From assembly GCA_902490005.1 (NCBI GenBank), contig CABUCM010000076.1:1-5165 (forward strand): DNA of 5,165 nucleotides. The letters run 5' to 3'. The notes beneath the pieces are model-generated. The model searched no databases. It was given only the letters and a program-made list of their open reading frames with translations, and was not told the origin of the DNA. The stretch's first letter is position 1. Every line of letters starts with the position of its first letter. The stretch comes from an uncultured Ruminiclostridium sp. GTDB lineage: Bacteria > Bacillota > Clostridia > Oscillospirales > Acutalibacteraceae. Position numbers and translations under genes: made by a program. Shown one piece after another: positions 1 through 5,165 of the stretch.

Positions 1-503
1 CCTGTGCTTTTTGCATTCTCATAACTGTTTGAACCAAAATGTGAAGAAGCCGCCGCGCGAGAATTCACCGTATTCCCAGCCGCTCCAAAATGACTGTTTT
101 GACTATTCCGAACATTCTGCCCATTTTGCGAATTAGCATTCGTTTTGACATCGTTATGTTCCACGCTACTGGAATTTGTCCCTCCAACATTTGTTCCACC
201 TATCGAACTATGCACAGAGTTTTTACTTGGTGGAACCGTTCCTGCATTTCCGGCAGCTTTTCCTCCTCCGGATTTACCTCTGCCTACTTTTGAAGCCGTA
301 TGTATCATACTCTTAATCGCCATCATAGCAATCATTCCGCCTCTTCCATGCCCCAAGGGATCTCCGGTAATTGCCGGATTCAATTCTATTTTTGAAATAA
401 GATTATCCGCCTTTCTCGCTACTTTAGCGATTCCTACGATCAATAGGCACCACGGAAGAGCCATATCTCCGGTAGGCATTGTTGACATGCCTGTAAAATC
501 ATT
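1..503 (-). CDS. Partial conjugative-element membrane protein, TrbL/VirB6-like (C-terminal part), cut at both ends
   Basis: Reading the minus strand from 503 down to 3 gives 167 codons without a stop, running off the left edge of the window. The frame meets a stop at 504-506, exactly where another gene begins, so the N-terminal part is missing. The first in-frame ATG is at 486-488, but the sequence before it (NDFTG) reads like protein, so it is probably internal. Residues about 14-27 are hydrophobic (ALPWCLLIVGIAKV) and look like the end of a membrane segment. Next comes a basic and amphipathic stretch with a LNPAITGDPLG motif (about 41-51), and from about 75 a low-complexity tail rich in Gly, Asn, Ser and Lys. 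This order resembles the last part of TrbL/VirB6-type inner-membrane proteins of the conjugation machinery in Clostridia conjugative elements. That match is from memory and not certain; another mobile-element membrane protein is possible. Plus-strand frames across the same bases are proline-rich mirror images of the glycine-rich tail and are not genes. Confidence 0.5.
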
Positions 504-512
504 CTATCCGAG

Positions 513-1946
513 ATGCTCCAAATTTCCAGGTGTGAGTATGACCCTGTCTGCGTGGTAGATGATGACCGGGAAAAAATAGGGCGCAGTATTCTGGGCATTA
601 AGATTTACGGCCCCACTTCAAAAATCCCGCAGCTATGTGAAGTATACGGGATAGAAACCATCATTTTCGCAATTCCTTCCTGTGATGAGGCAGAAAGAAA
701 GCGGATTTTAAATCTTTGCTCCAGCACCCATTGCAAAGTAAAAATCCTGCCCCATCTCCACAAGCTCATCTTTGAAAAGCAATTACTGGCACAGACCCAG
801 GATATCCAAATAGAGGATCTTCTTGGCCGGAAACCGATTCAATTCGATAATATCCAGGTGGCCGATTTGATCCGGGGAAGCGTCTGCGTCGTTACCGGGG
901 GCGGCGGTTCCATCGGCTCGGAGCTATGCCGGCAGATTGTCAGATACCACCCAAAGAAACTGGTTTTAATCGATATTTATGAAAACAGCGCTTATGACAT
1001 CCAGCAGGAGTTGCTGCGGCGGTATGGTCCTGATTTGCCTTTAGAGGTACGGATTGCCTCCATTCGGGATTTTCAAAAAATGGAGAACTTATTTCGGGAA
1101 TACCATCCGGATATCCTTTTCCACGCCGCTGCCCATAAGCATGTGCCCTTGATGGAGGAAAACCCAGATGAGGCGGTAAAGAATAATATTTTTGGAACAT
1201 TTAACCTGGCTACCTTGGCAAACCAGTACCAAGTTAAAAAATTCGTTATGGTTTCCACCGATAAAGCGGTGAATCCTACCAATATTATGGGGACCACAAA
1301 ACGCTGCTGCGAAATGATTATGCAGTATATGGCCGAGATCTCTACCTGCACGGAATTTGTTGCCGTTCGTTTTGGAAACGTATTGGGCTCTAATGGTTCT
1401 GTTATTCCACTGTTTCGGAAGCAAATTGAGGACGGCGGCCCTATCACCGTAACGCATCCGGATATCATCCGATATTTTATGACTATCCCGGAAGCGGTTT
1501 CTCTAATTTTACAGGCGGGTTCTATGGCAAAAGGTGGAGAAATCTTTGTGCTAGACATGGGTGAGCCTGTAAAAATCACAACCTTAGCGGAAAATCTCAT
1601 CCGTCTGTATGGAAAAGAGCCTTATAAGGATATTGACATTAAATTTGTCGGCCTCCGTCCAGGGGAAAAGCTGTTTGAGGAGCTGCTGATGAGCGAGGAG
1701 GGCCTTAAGTCCACTTTAAACCACAAAATCTTTATTGGGCAGCAGATCCCAGTGGATCGGAAAGAGTTTATCTCCAAAATCAACAGGCTGCATCAAATCA
1801 TAGAACAGGATAAGCAGGAACAGCTGGTTCCCTGCCTGCAGGATCTTGTTCCTACTTTCGGAGGAGCCCAGGTAGTGAATATTAAGTTCCACCGTCAGGA
1901 GCCTAATCAGGAATCCGGCCGGGAGGTATCCTATTCCCACAGCTAA
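513..1946 (+). CDS. UDP-N-acetylglucosamine 4,6-dehydratase-like protein (CapD/EpsC/FlaA1 family), N-terminally truncated
   Basis: This 477-residue frame carries a complete catalytic domain of the polysaccharide-biosynthesis NAD(P)-dependent dehydratases. Visible motifs are the nucleotide-binding loop TGGGGSIG (128-135), HAAAHKHVPLME (204-215), STDKAVNPTNIMGTTK (248-263), RFGNVLGSNGSVIPLF (286-301) and LRPGEKLFEEL (381-391). In this family the SDR Tyr-x-x-x-Lys tyrosine is replaced by Met (MGTTK here), and the Asp-Lys of STDKA serves in dehydration. Residues 1-125 are only the later part of the CoA-binding-like domain (PVCVVDDD at 11-18). Full-length membrane relatives have about 600 residues and begin with four or so membrane helices, all absent here. 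Family-like sequence (ILSEM) starts slightly before the ATG, at about 501, and no Shine-Dalgarno site precedes 513, so the listed start is probably only the first Met of a broken gene. The known family reaction is UDP-GlcNAc to UDP-2-acetamido-2,6-dideoxy-hexos-4-ulose. The catalytic part could still fold, as soluble short forms of the family exist, but expression is doubtful. Confidence 0.9.
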   Translation: MLQISRCEYDPVCVVDDDREKIGRSILGIKIYGPTSKIPQLCEVYGIETIIFAIPSCDEAERKRILNLCSSTHCKVKILPHLHKLIFEKQLLAQTQDIQIEDLLGRKPIQFDNIQVADLIRGSVCVVTGGGGSIGSELCRQIVRYHPKKLVLIDIYENSAYDIQQELLRRYGPDLPLEVRIASIRDFQKMENLFREYHPDILFHAAAHKHVPLMEENPDEAVKNNIFGTFNLATLANQYQVKKFVMVSTDKAVNPTNIMGTTKRCCEMIMQYMAEISTCTEFVAVRFGNVLGSNGSVIPLFRKQIEDGGPITVTHPDIIRYFMTIPEAVSLILQAGSMAKGGEIFVLDMGEPVKITTLAENLIRLYGKEPYKDIDIKFVGLRPGEKLFEELLMSEEGLKSTLNHKIFIGQQIPVDRKEFISKINRLHQIIEQDKQEQLVPCLQDLVPTFGGAQVVNIKFHRQEPNQESGREVSYSHS

Positions 1947-2005
1947 TTTCCCTTAATAGGGCGTTTCATCAGCACAAGCGCTATTATCTCCGCCGGGTAT
2001 TACAG

Positions 2006-2033
2006 AAAAAACGCGCAAGCCTCGCGCGCTTTT
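2006..2033 (+). terminator. Rho-independent terminator-like hairpin after the dehydratase gene
   Basis: About 60 nt past the dehydratase stop lies a stem of CGCGC (2012-2016) with GCGCG (2024-2028), a 7-nt loop (AAGCCTC), one bulged C (2029), and flanking A and T runs (2006-2011 and 2030-2033) that extend the pairing. The T run is short on the plus strand. The A run becomes a six-T run on the minus strand, so the element could act in both directions. It would separate the dehydratase from the downstream operon. Confidence 0.5.
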
Positions 2034-2208
2034 CATTTGAGCTGGATCGCCGCCGGCGCTGAAACGAATCCTTTTTCTTTCCCATTGCTGATGACCGCCA
2101 TATCAGCCGCGGCGCGCCATATTGGGATAAACCGGTTTTGGCGGGTTTGCTAATGGATTCCAGCGAAACAGACGAATGCTATCCGGCTGAAAAATCACGA
2201 AACTCAAA

Positions 2209-2236
2209 GCGGTTACCGCCATAAACCTGGCGGTAA
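2209..2236. repeat. Nested inverted repeats sharing a GCGGT half-site
   Basis: GCGGT (2209-2213) and ACCGC (2215-2219) form a palindrome around one T. The overlapping TTACCGCC (2213-2220) pairs perfectly with GGCGGTAA (2229-2236) across an 8-nt loop. The two hairpins are mutually exclusive because they share the middle ACCGC. It is followed by a weakly T-rich stretch (TTATTTATG), so it could be a terminator-like or operator-like element. No function can be assigned from sequence alone. Confidence 0.5.
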
Positions 2237-2293
2237 TTATTTATGATGATGAAATTCTATACCAAGAAGCTGATTAAAACCGGAACTGTATCA

Positions 2294-2328
2294 GGCCGCT
2301 AACCAGATGCGGCCCGCGCTTGGCGCGG
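2294..2328. repeat. Two adjacent GC-rich hairpins
   Basis: GGCCGC (2294-2299) pairs with GCGGCC (2309-2314) over a 9-nt loop. Immediately beyond, CCGCGC (2314-2319) pairs with GCGCGG (2323-2328) over TTG. Both stems are perfect 6-bp pairings that meet at one base. No poly-T run follows, so these do not look like terminators. They lie inside the possible gene remnant and may simply reflect its GC-rich codons. Confidence 0.4.
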
Positions 2329-2504
2329 CTAAAATGGAACATGCCGCGGCAAAGCTTGGGAAGGTCATAATCAGCGCTTCGGCGGGTAGAAAAAGGCCCC
2401 GGCATCGAAACCGGAGATTGCCGCCGATTTAGCTTTCACCGCTGGATTCCCGCGCGGTGCTGAATCGGGTTCTTGAACACATAAATCACATGGGGTATTA
2501 ACGT

Positions 2505-3134
2505 ATGTACACGAAATTTTTTAAGCGTTTGATCGATATTGTCCTTTCGGGAGTTGGGCTGATCTTGCTTGCTATTCCGATGGCTGTTGTCGCGGTTATC
2601 ATTCGGTGCGAAGATCCCGGCCCGGTGATCTTCATGCAGAAGCGCGTTGGGCTTCATAAGAAATTTTTTAACCTTTACAAATTTCGCAGCATGAAGATGG
2701 ACACGCCCCACGATACGCCCACGCATATGTTGGAAAATCCCCAGCAGTACATCTTGAAGGCAGGCAAATTTATCCGCAAAGCCAGCATAGACGAGCTGCC
2801 CCAGCTCTGGAATATATTGAAGGGCGATATGAGCATCATCGGGCCCAGGCCGGCTTTGTGGAACCAGGACGACCTGGTGGCGGAGCGTGACAAGTATGGC
2901 GCAAATGACGTCAAACCCGGCCTTACCGGCTGGGCGCAGATCAATGGCCGCGACGAACTGGAAATCCCCGTAAAAGCTAAATTAGACGGCGAATATGTTG
3001 AGAAAATGGGCTTCCTGTTCGATTGCAGGTGTTTCTTCCTAACGGTGCTGAGCGTCGTGAAAAGGGATGGCGTCGTCGAGGGCGGAACACAAGAGATCAA
3101 GAGAGAAGAAGGTAAGGAGCCAATGGATAAATGA
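2505..3134 (+). CDS. Initiating sugar-phosphate transferase, small PglC/EpsL-like (bacterial sugar transferase, PF02397 family)
   Basis: The 209-residue product has the full layout of a minimal monotopic phosphoglycosyl transferase, which moves a sugar phosphate from a UDP-sugar onto undecaprenyl phosphate at the inner membrane face, the first membrane step of glycan assembly. It starts with basic KRLIDI (7-12) and one hydrophobic segment (about 11-33) with Pro25, matching the re-entrant helix of PglC. Next come EDPGPVIFMQKRVG (36-49), YKFRSM (58-63), the catalytic Asp-Glu pair D96-E97 in IDELPQLWNILKGDMS, GPRP (113-116) and PGLTGWAQINGR (138-149). Length is normal for the short class, which lacks the large N-terminal domain of WbaP/WcaJ. 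The start at 2505 fits the conserved N-terminus; the only ribosome-site candidate is a weak GGGG (2492-2495), 9 nt upstream. Its stop overlaps the next gene by 4 bp (ATGA). Neighbours suggest a 6-deoxy-N-acetylhexosamine phosphate as substrate, but the family motifs do not fix the sugar. Confidence 0.93.
   Translation: MYTKFFKRLIDIVLSGVGLILLAIPMAVVAVIIRCEDPGPVIFMQKRVGLHKKFFNLYKFRSMKMDTPHDTPTHMLENPQQYILKAGKFIRKASIDELPQLWNILKGDMSIIGPRPALWNQDDLVAERDKYGANDVKPGLTGWAQINGRDELEIPVKAKLDGEYVEKMGFLFDCRCFFLTVLSVVKRDGVVEGGTQEIKREEGKEPMDK
3114..3119 (+). promoter_or_regulatory. Shine-Dalgarno site for the SDR gene
   Basis: AAGGAG lies 11 nt before the ATG at 3131, inside the end of the transferase gene. 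It supports that ATG rather than the out-of-frame ATG at 3123, which is only 3 nt from the site, and suggests translational coupling across the ATGA overlap. Confidence 0.7.
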
Positions 3135-4003
3135 AAAAGATATTGATCACAGGCGCAAACAGCTACATCGGAGCAGCATTCGAGAACTATTTGAAACAGT
3201 GGAGTGATCAATACCTGGTTGACACTGTAGATATGATAGACGGCTCATGGCGGGAGAAAAGCTTCGCGGGCTATGACGCGGTATACCATGTCGCGGGAAT
3301 CGCCCATTCCGACACCGGCAGCGTGACGGAAGAGCGCAAGGCCTTTTATTACAAGATAAACACCGAACTTACAATTGAAACCGCACAAAAAGCAAAGGAT
3401 GATGGCGTGAAGCAGTTTATCTTTATGAGTTCCGCCATCGTTTACGGTGAAAGTGCGCCGATTGGAAAGCAGAAAAAAATAATGAAAGATACAATACCGT
3501 CTCCTGCTAACTTCTATGGTGATAGCAAGTTACAAGCAGAGAACGGTATTTTGTCGTTGCAGGCCGACCGCTTCCATGTAGTAGTCCTCCGGCCCCCGAT
3601 GATTTACGGAAAGGGAAGCAAGGGGAACTACCCCACGCTTGCGAAATTCGCGCAGAAGCTGCCCGTCTTCCCCTATGTAAAAAACGAGCGGTCCATGCTG
3701 TATATCGAAAACCTTTGCGAGTTTGTCCGCCTTGTGGTTGAGAATGAGGAGCATGGGATTTTCCATCCACAGAATGGCGAATACAGCAACACAACAGAAC
3801 TGGTCAGAATGATCGCCGCGGCACATGGAAAGAAAATCCGGGTGCTGAAAGGATTTGGCTGGGCTTTGAAACTCATGAGCCATGTTACCGGGCTTGTGAA
3901 CAAAGCGTTCGGCAATCTGACTTACGACATGGAGCTGAGCGCCTATAAGGCCGACTATAGGGTTTGCGGATTAAAGGAAAGCATCGAGAGGACAGAGAGG
4001 TAG
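3131..4003 (+). CDS. NAD(P)-dependent nucleotide-sugar epimerase/reductase (extended SDR family, QuiNAc/FucNAc pathway type)
   Basis: The 290-residue product is a complete extended short-chain dehydrogenase. It has the glycine-rich cofactor loop TGANSYIG (7-14), HVAGIAH (53-59), SSAIVYG (100-106, catalytic Ser area), the catalytic YGDSK (129-133, Tyr-x-x-x-Lys), and RPPMIYGKG (154-162), which leads into the variable sugar-binding C-terminal part. Such enzymes oxidise, reduce or epimerise UDP-sugars in the cytosol. Relatives beside CapD-type dehydratases and initiating transferases (WbpV, WreQ and similar) reduce the C4 ketone of UDP-4-keto-6-deoxy-GlcNAc to UDP-QuiNAc or an epimer, and the setting here suggests that role. 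A UDP-hexose 4-epimerase (GalE-like) cannot be excluded, though the length is short for GalE (about 330-340). It overlaps the transferase by 4 bp and is followed 4 nt later by the glycosyltransferase, so all three are almost certainly co-transcribed. Confidence 0.88.
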   Translation: MKKILITGANSYIGAAFENYLKQWSDQYLVDTVDMIDGSWREKSFAGYDAVYHVAGIAHSDTGSVTEERKAFYYKINTELTIETAQKAKDDGVKQFIFMSSAIVYGESAPIGKQKKIMKDTIPSPANFYGDSKLQAENGILSLQADRFHVVVLRPPMIYGKGSKGNYPTLAKFAQKLPVFPYVKNERSMLYIENLCEFVRLVVENEEHGIFHPQNGEYSNTTELVRMIAAAHGKKIRVLKGFGWALKLMSHVTGLVNKAFGNLTYDMELSAYKADYRVCGLKESIERTER

Positions 4004-4007
4004 TTGG

Positions 4008-5165
4008 ATGAAAAAAGCACTGGTTTTGGCTTCTGTCGCCTCAATGATAGACCAGTTTAATATGCCGAATATTAAACTTCTTATCGATATGGGATACCAT
4101 GTTGACGTGGCGTGTAATTTTGTGCAAGGCAGCACCTGCTCCGAGGAAAAAATCAACAGCCTGATCGGCGAACTCGACGGCTTAGGGGTGGGACATTATC
4201 AAATAGATTTTTCCAGAAGCATTGCAAAAGTGGGAGATCATGTCACGGCGTACAAGCAGGTGAAATCGATCCTCAAAGAGAATCAATACGAATTTGTTCA
4301 CTGTCATTCGCCCATCGGCGGCGCGGTTGCCCGTTTAGCGGGAAAAGCAACGAAAACTAAGATCATCTATACCGCGCATGGTTTTCATTTCTATCAGGGC
4401 GCGCCTCTGAAGAATTGGCTGGTGTATTATCCCGTGGAATGGCTTTGCTCCCATTGGACGGATACGCTGATTACAATCAACCAGGAAGACTATGCGCTGG
4501 CAAAAAAACACATGCATGCAAAACAGGTTGTTTATACGCCGGGCGTCGGGATTGATCTCGCGAAATTTGGCGGTATTGCTGTTGACAAAGCCAAAAAACG
4601 GAAAGAACTTGGCGTCCCCGAAAACGCGATGTTATTGATTTCCGTGGGCGAGCTCAATGAAAATAAAAATCATGAAATGGTAATAAAAGCAATCAACGGC
4701 ATGGACGTTTATTATATAATCGCTGGCACCGGAGATAAAAAAGGCCGCTTGCAGGCATTGATCGATGAGCAAAATATGGCGGATAGAATCAAGCTTCTAG
4801 GATTTCGAACCGACGTAAAGGATTTATATGCGGTTTCGGATGTCTTTGTTTTCCCCTCGTTTCGGGAGGGCCTTTCCGTTTCCTTGATGGAAGCGATGGC
4901 GTGCGGCAAGCCCTGCGCCGTAAGCGCGATCAGAGGGAATCTGGATTTAATCGACGAAAACGGCGGGGAATTTTTTGACCCAGGGGATGTCAAAAGCATT
5001 CGGTCTTCCATAGAAAAAATAGCTTGCCGTGATTTTAAGAAGCTCGGCAATTATAATGCGGCTAAAATCAAAGGCTTTGATTTGACGCCTGTGATAGAAC
5101 ACTTGGAAAATATCTACGCGGGCAACGTCTCCCTCCAGTTTTACATCCTGCCTTCTTTGAAGTAA
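4008..5165 (+). CDS. Glycosyltransferase family 4 (GT-B fold), EpsD/CapM-like
   Basis: The 385-residue product has the two Rossmann-like halves of a retaining GT4 enzyme, which transfers a sugar from a nucleotide donor to the growing lipid-linked glycan on the cytosolic membrane face. The N-terminal acceptor half carries CHSPIGG (99-105) and the HGFHFYQG signature (124-131) seen in EpsD/CapM-type enzymes, followed by the LITINQEDY segment (154-162). The C-terminal donor half starts with SVGELNENKNH (212-222) and contains the E-x7-E catalytic motif at E287 and E295 within FPSFREGLSVSLMEAMACGKP. GAGAGG (3995-4000) lies 7 nt before the start and acts as the ribosome binding site. The gene begins 4 nt after the SDR stop. 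The last 14 or so residues, after HLENIYAG, form a hydrophobic tail that I do not recognise as usual for the family. Donor and acceptor sugars cannot be read from the sequence; by position it probably adds a second or third sugar after the initiating transferase. Confidence 0.92.
   Translation: MKKALVLASVASMIDQFNMPNIKLLIDMGYHVDVACNFVQGSTCSEEKINSLIGELDGLGVGHYQIDFSRSIAKVGDHVTAYKQVKSILKENQYEFVHCHSPIGGAVARLAGKATKTKIIYTAHGFHFYQGAPLKNWLVYYPVEWLCSHWTDTLITINQEDYALAKKHMHAKQVVYTPGVGIDLAKFGGIAVDKAKKRKELGVPENAMLLISVGELNENKNHEMVIKAINGMDVYYIIAGTGDKKGRLQALIDEQNMADRIKLLGFRTDVKDLYAVSDVFVFPSFREGLSVSLMEAMACGKPCAVSAIRGNLDLIDENGGEFFDPGDVKSIRSSIEKIACRDFKKLGNYNAAKIKGFDLTPVIEHLENIYAGNVSLQFYILPSLK

Larger units (their letters stand above)
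2063..2473 (+). pseudogene. Possible decayed gene in the 558-nt spacer between dehydratase and operon
   Basis: No intact gene fits 1947-2504. Open pieces with a coding look follow one another on the plus strand in changing frames: 2063-2221 (includes HISRGAPYWDKPVLAGLLMD), 2191-2274 (includes AVTAINLAVIIYDDEILYQE), 2274-2429 (includes ELYQAANQMRPALGAAKMEH) and 2390-2473 (includes KPEIAADLAFTAGFPRG). Joined, they would give roughly 130-140 residues with about three frameshifts and end at TGA 2474-2476. I do not recognise the protein. Against this reading, the region is GC-rich, where chance open frames are common; another open frame (1947 to about 2147) overlaps the first piece, and no start or ribosome binding site is evident. 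It could equally be non-coding spacer. Confidence 0.25.

Noticed and set aside
482..510. TTGACA (482-487), 17 nt, TATCCG (505-510): a promoter-like pair created at the junction
   Set aside because: The -10 box matches only three of six consensus bases, the -35 box lies within the minus-strand coding frame, and transcription would start near or after the listed dehydratase ATG, which has no ribosome binding site.
145..558. Plus-strand 137-codon frame crossing the junction
   Set aside because: It is proline-rich only because it mirrors the glycine-rich minus-strand frame, matches no family I know, and continues past the junction into the dehydratase in the wrong frame.
2243..2308. Tiny frame starting at three consecutive ATG codons (2243-2251)
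   Set aside because: It encodes about 19 residues, has no ribosome binding site, and overlaps a more coding-like piece in another frame.
2155..2450. GGATTCCAGCG (2155-2165) and CGCTGGATTCC (2440-2450) as near-inverted repeats flanking the spacer remnant
   Set aside because: Eleven bases with one mismatch is expected by chance at this scale, and there is no target duplication or transposase to suggest an insertion element.
2473..2501. TTGAAC (2473-2478), 17 nt, TATTAA (2496-2501) before the transferase gene
   Set aside because: Spacing is ideal, but transcription would begin at about the start codon (2505), leaving no leader. It may be chance, so it is not listed as the operon promoter.
2675..3211. 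Long minus-strand frame opposite the sugar transferase
   Set aside because: It is the antisense shadow of a gene with clear catalytic motifs and has no recognisable family features.
1..5165. CRISPR arrays, tRNA or rRNA genes, insertion-sequence ends
   Set aside because: I saw no regularly spaced direct repeats, no RNA-gene signatures and no transposase or terminal inverted repeats in either strand.

Overview
This window appears to be a fragment of a surface-polysaccharide (capsule, exopolysaccharide or protein-glycan) locus from a Gram-positive gut-type bacterium, probably a member of Clostridia. The basis is the mid-range base composition, AGGAGG-like ribosome binding sites, and closest family resemblance (from memory, no search run) to the CapD/EpsC, EpsL/PglC-like and EpsD/CapM-like proteins common in Bacillota. 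The organism call is an inference.

Layout: (1) Positions 1-503 hold, on the minus strand, an open frame cut at both ends. It has a hydrophobic segment followed by a Gly/Asn/Ser-rich tail and resembles the C-terminal part of a TrbL/VirB6-like membrane protein of an integrative conjugative element. (2) At about 495-512 this frame meets, with no spacer, a plus-strand nucleotide-sugar 4,6-dehydratase of the CapD/FlaA1 type (513-1946). That gene has lost its N-terminal membrane domain and part of its first Rossmann-like domain. The abrupt join of two genes that both lack their N-terminal ends is the most unusual point in the window; it may be a real deletion or recombination scar, or a chimeric assembly. 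(3) Positions 1947-2504 hold a terminator-like hairpin, several GC-rich inverted repeats, and coding-like pieces in shifting frames that may be a decayed gene. No intact gene is visible there. (4) Positions 2505-5165 hold a tight three-gene plus-strand operon: a small initiating phosphoglycosyl transferase, an extended SDR reductase/epimerase (4-bp overlap), and a GT4 glycosyltransferase (4-bp gap). The last gene's stop codon ends the window.

Working together, these genes fit a short pathway. The dehydratase would convert UDP-GlcNAc to its 4-keto-6-deoxy form, and the SDR would reduce or epimerise it to a UDP-6-deoxy-N-acetylhexosamine such as UDP-QuiNAc or UDP-FucNAc. The PglC-like transferase would load the sugar phosphate onto undecaprenyl phosphate at the inner membrane face, and the GT4 enzyme would add a later sugar. 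The combination of families is well known from other polysaccharide loci; the exact sugar is inferred. I see no clearly new biological system. The points worth checking are the junction, the truncated dehydratase and the 558-nt decayed-looking spacer.
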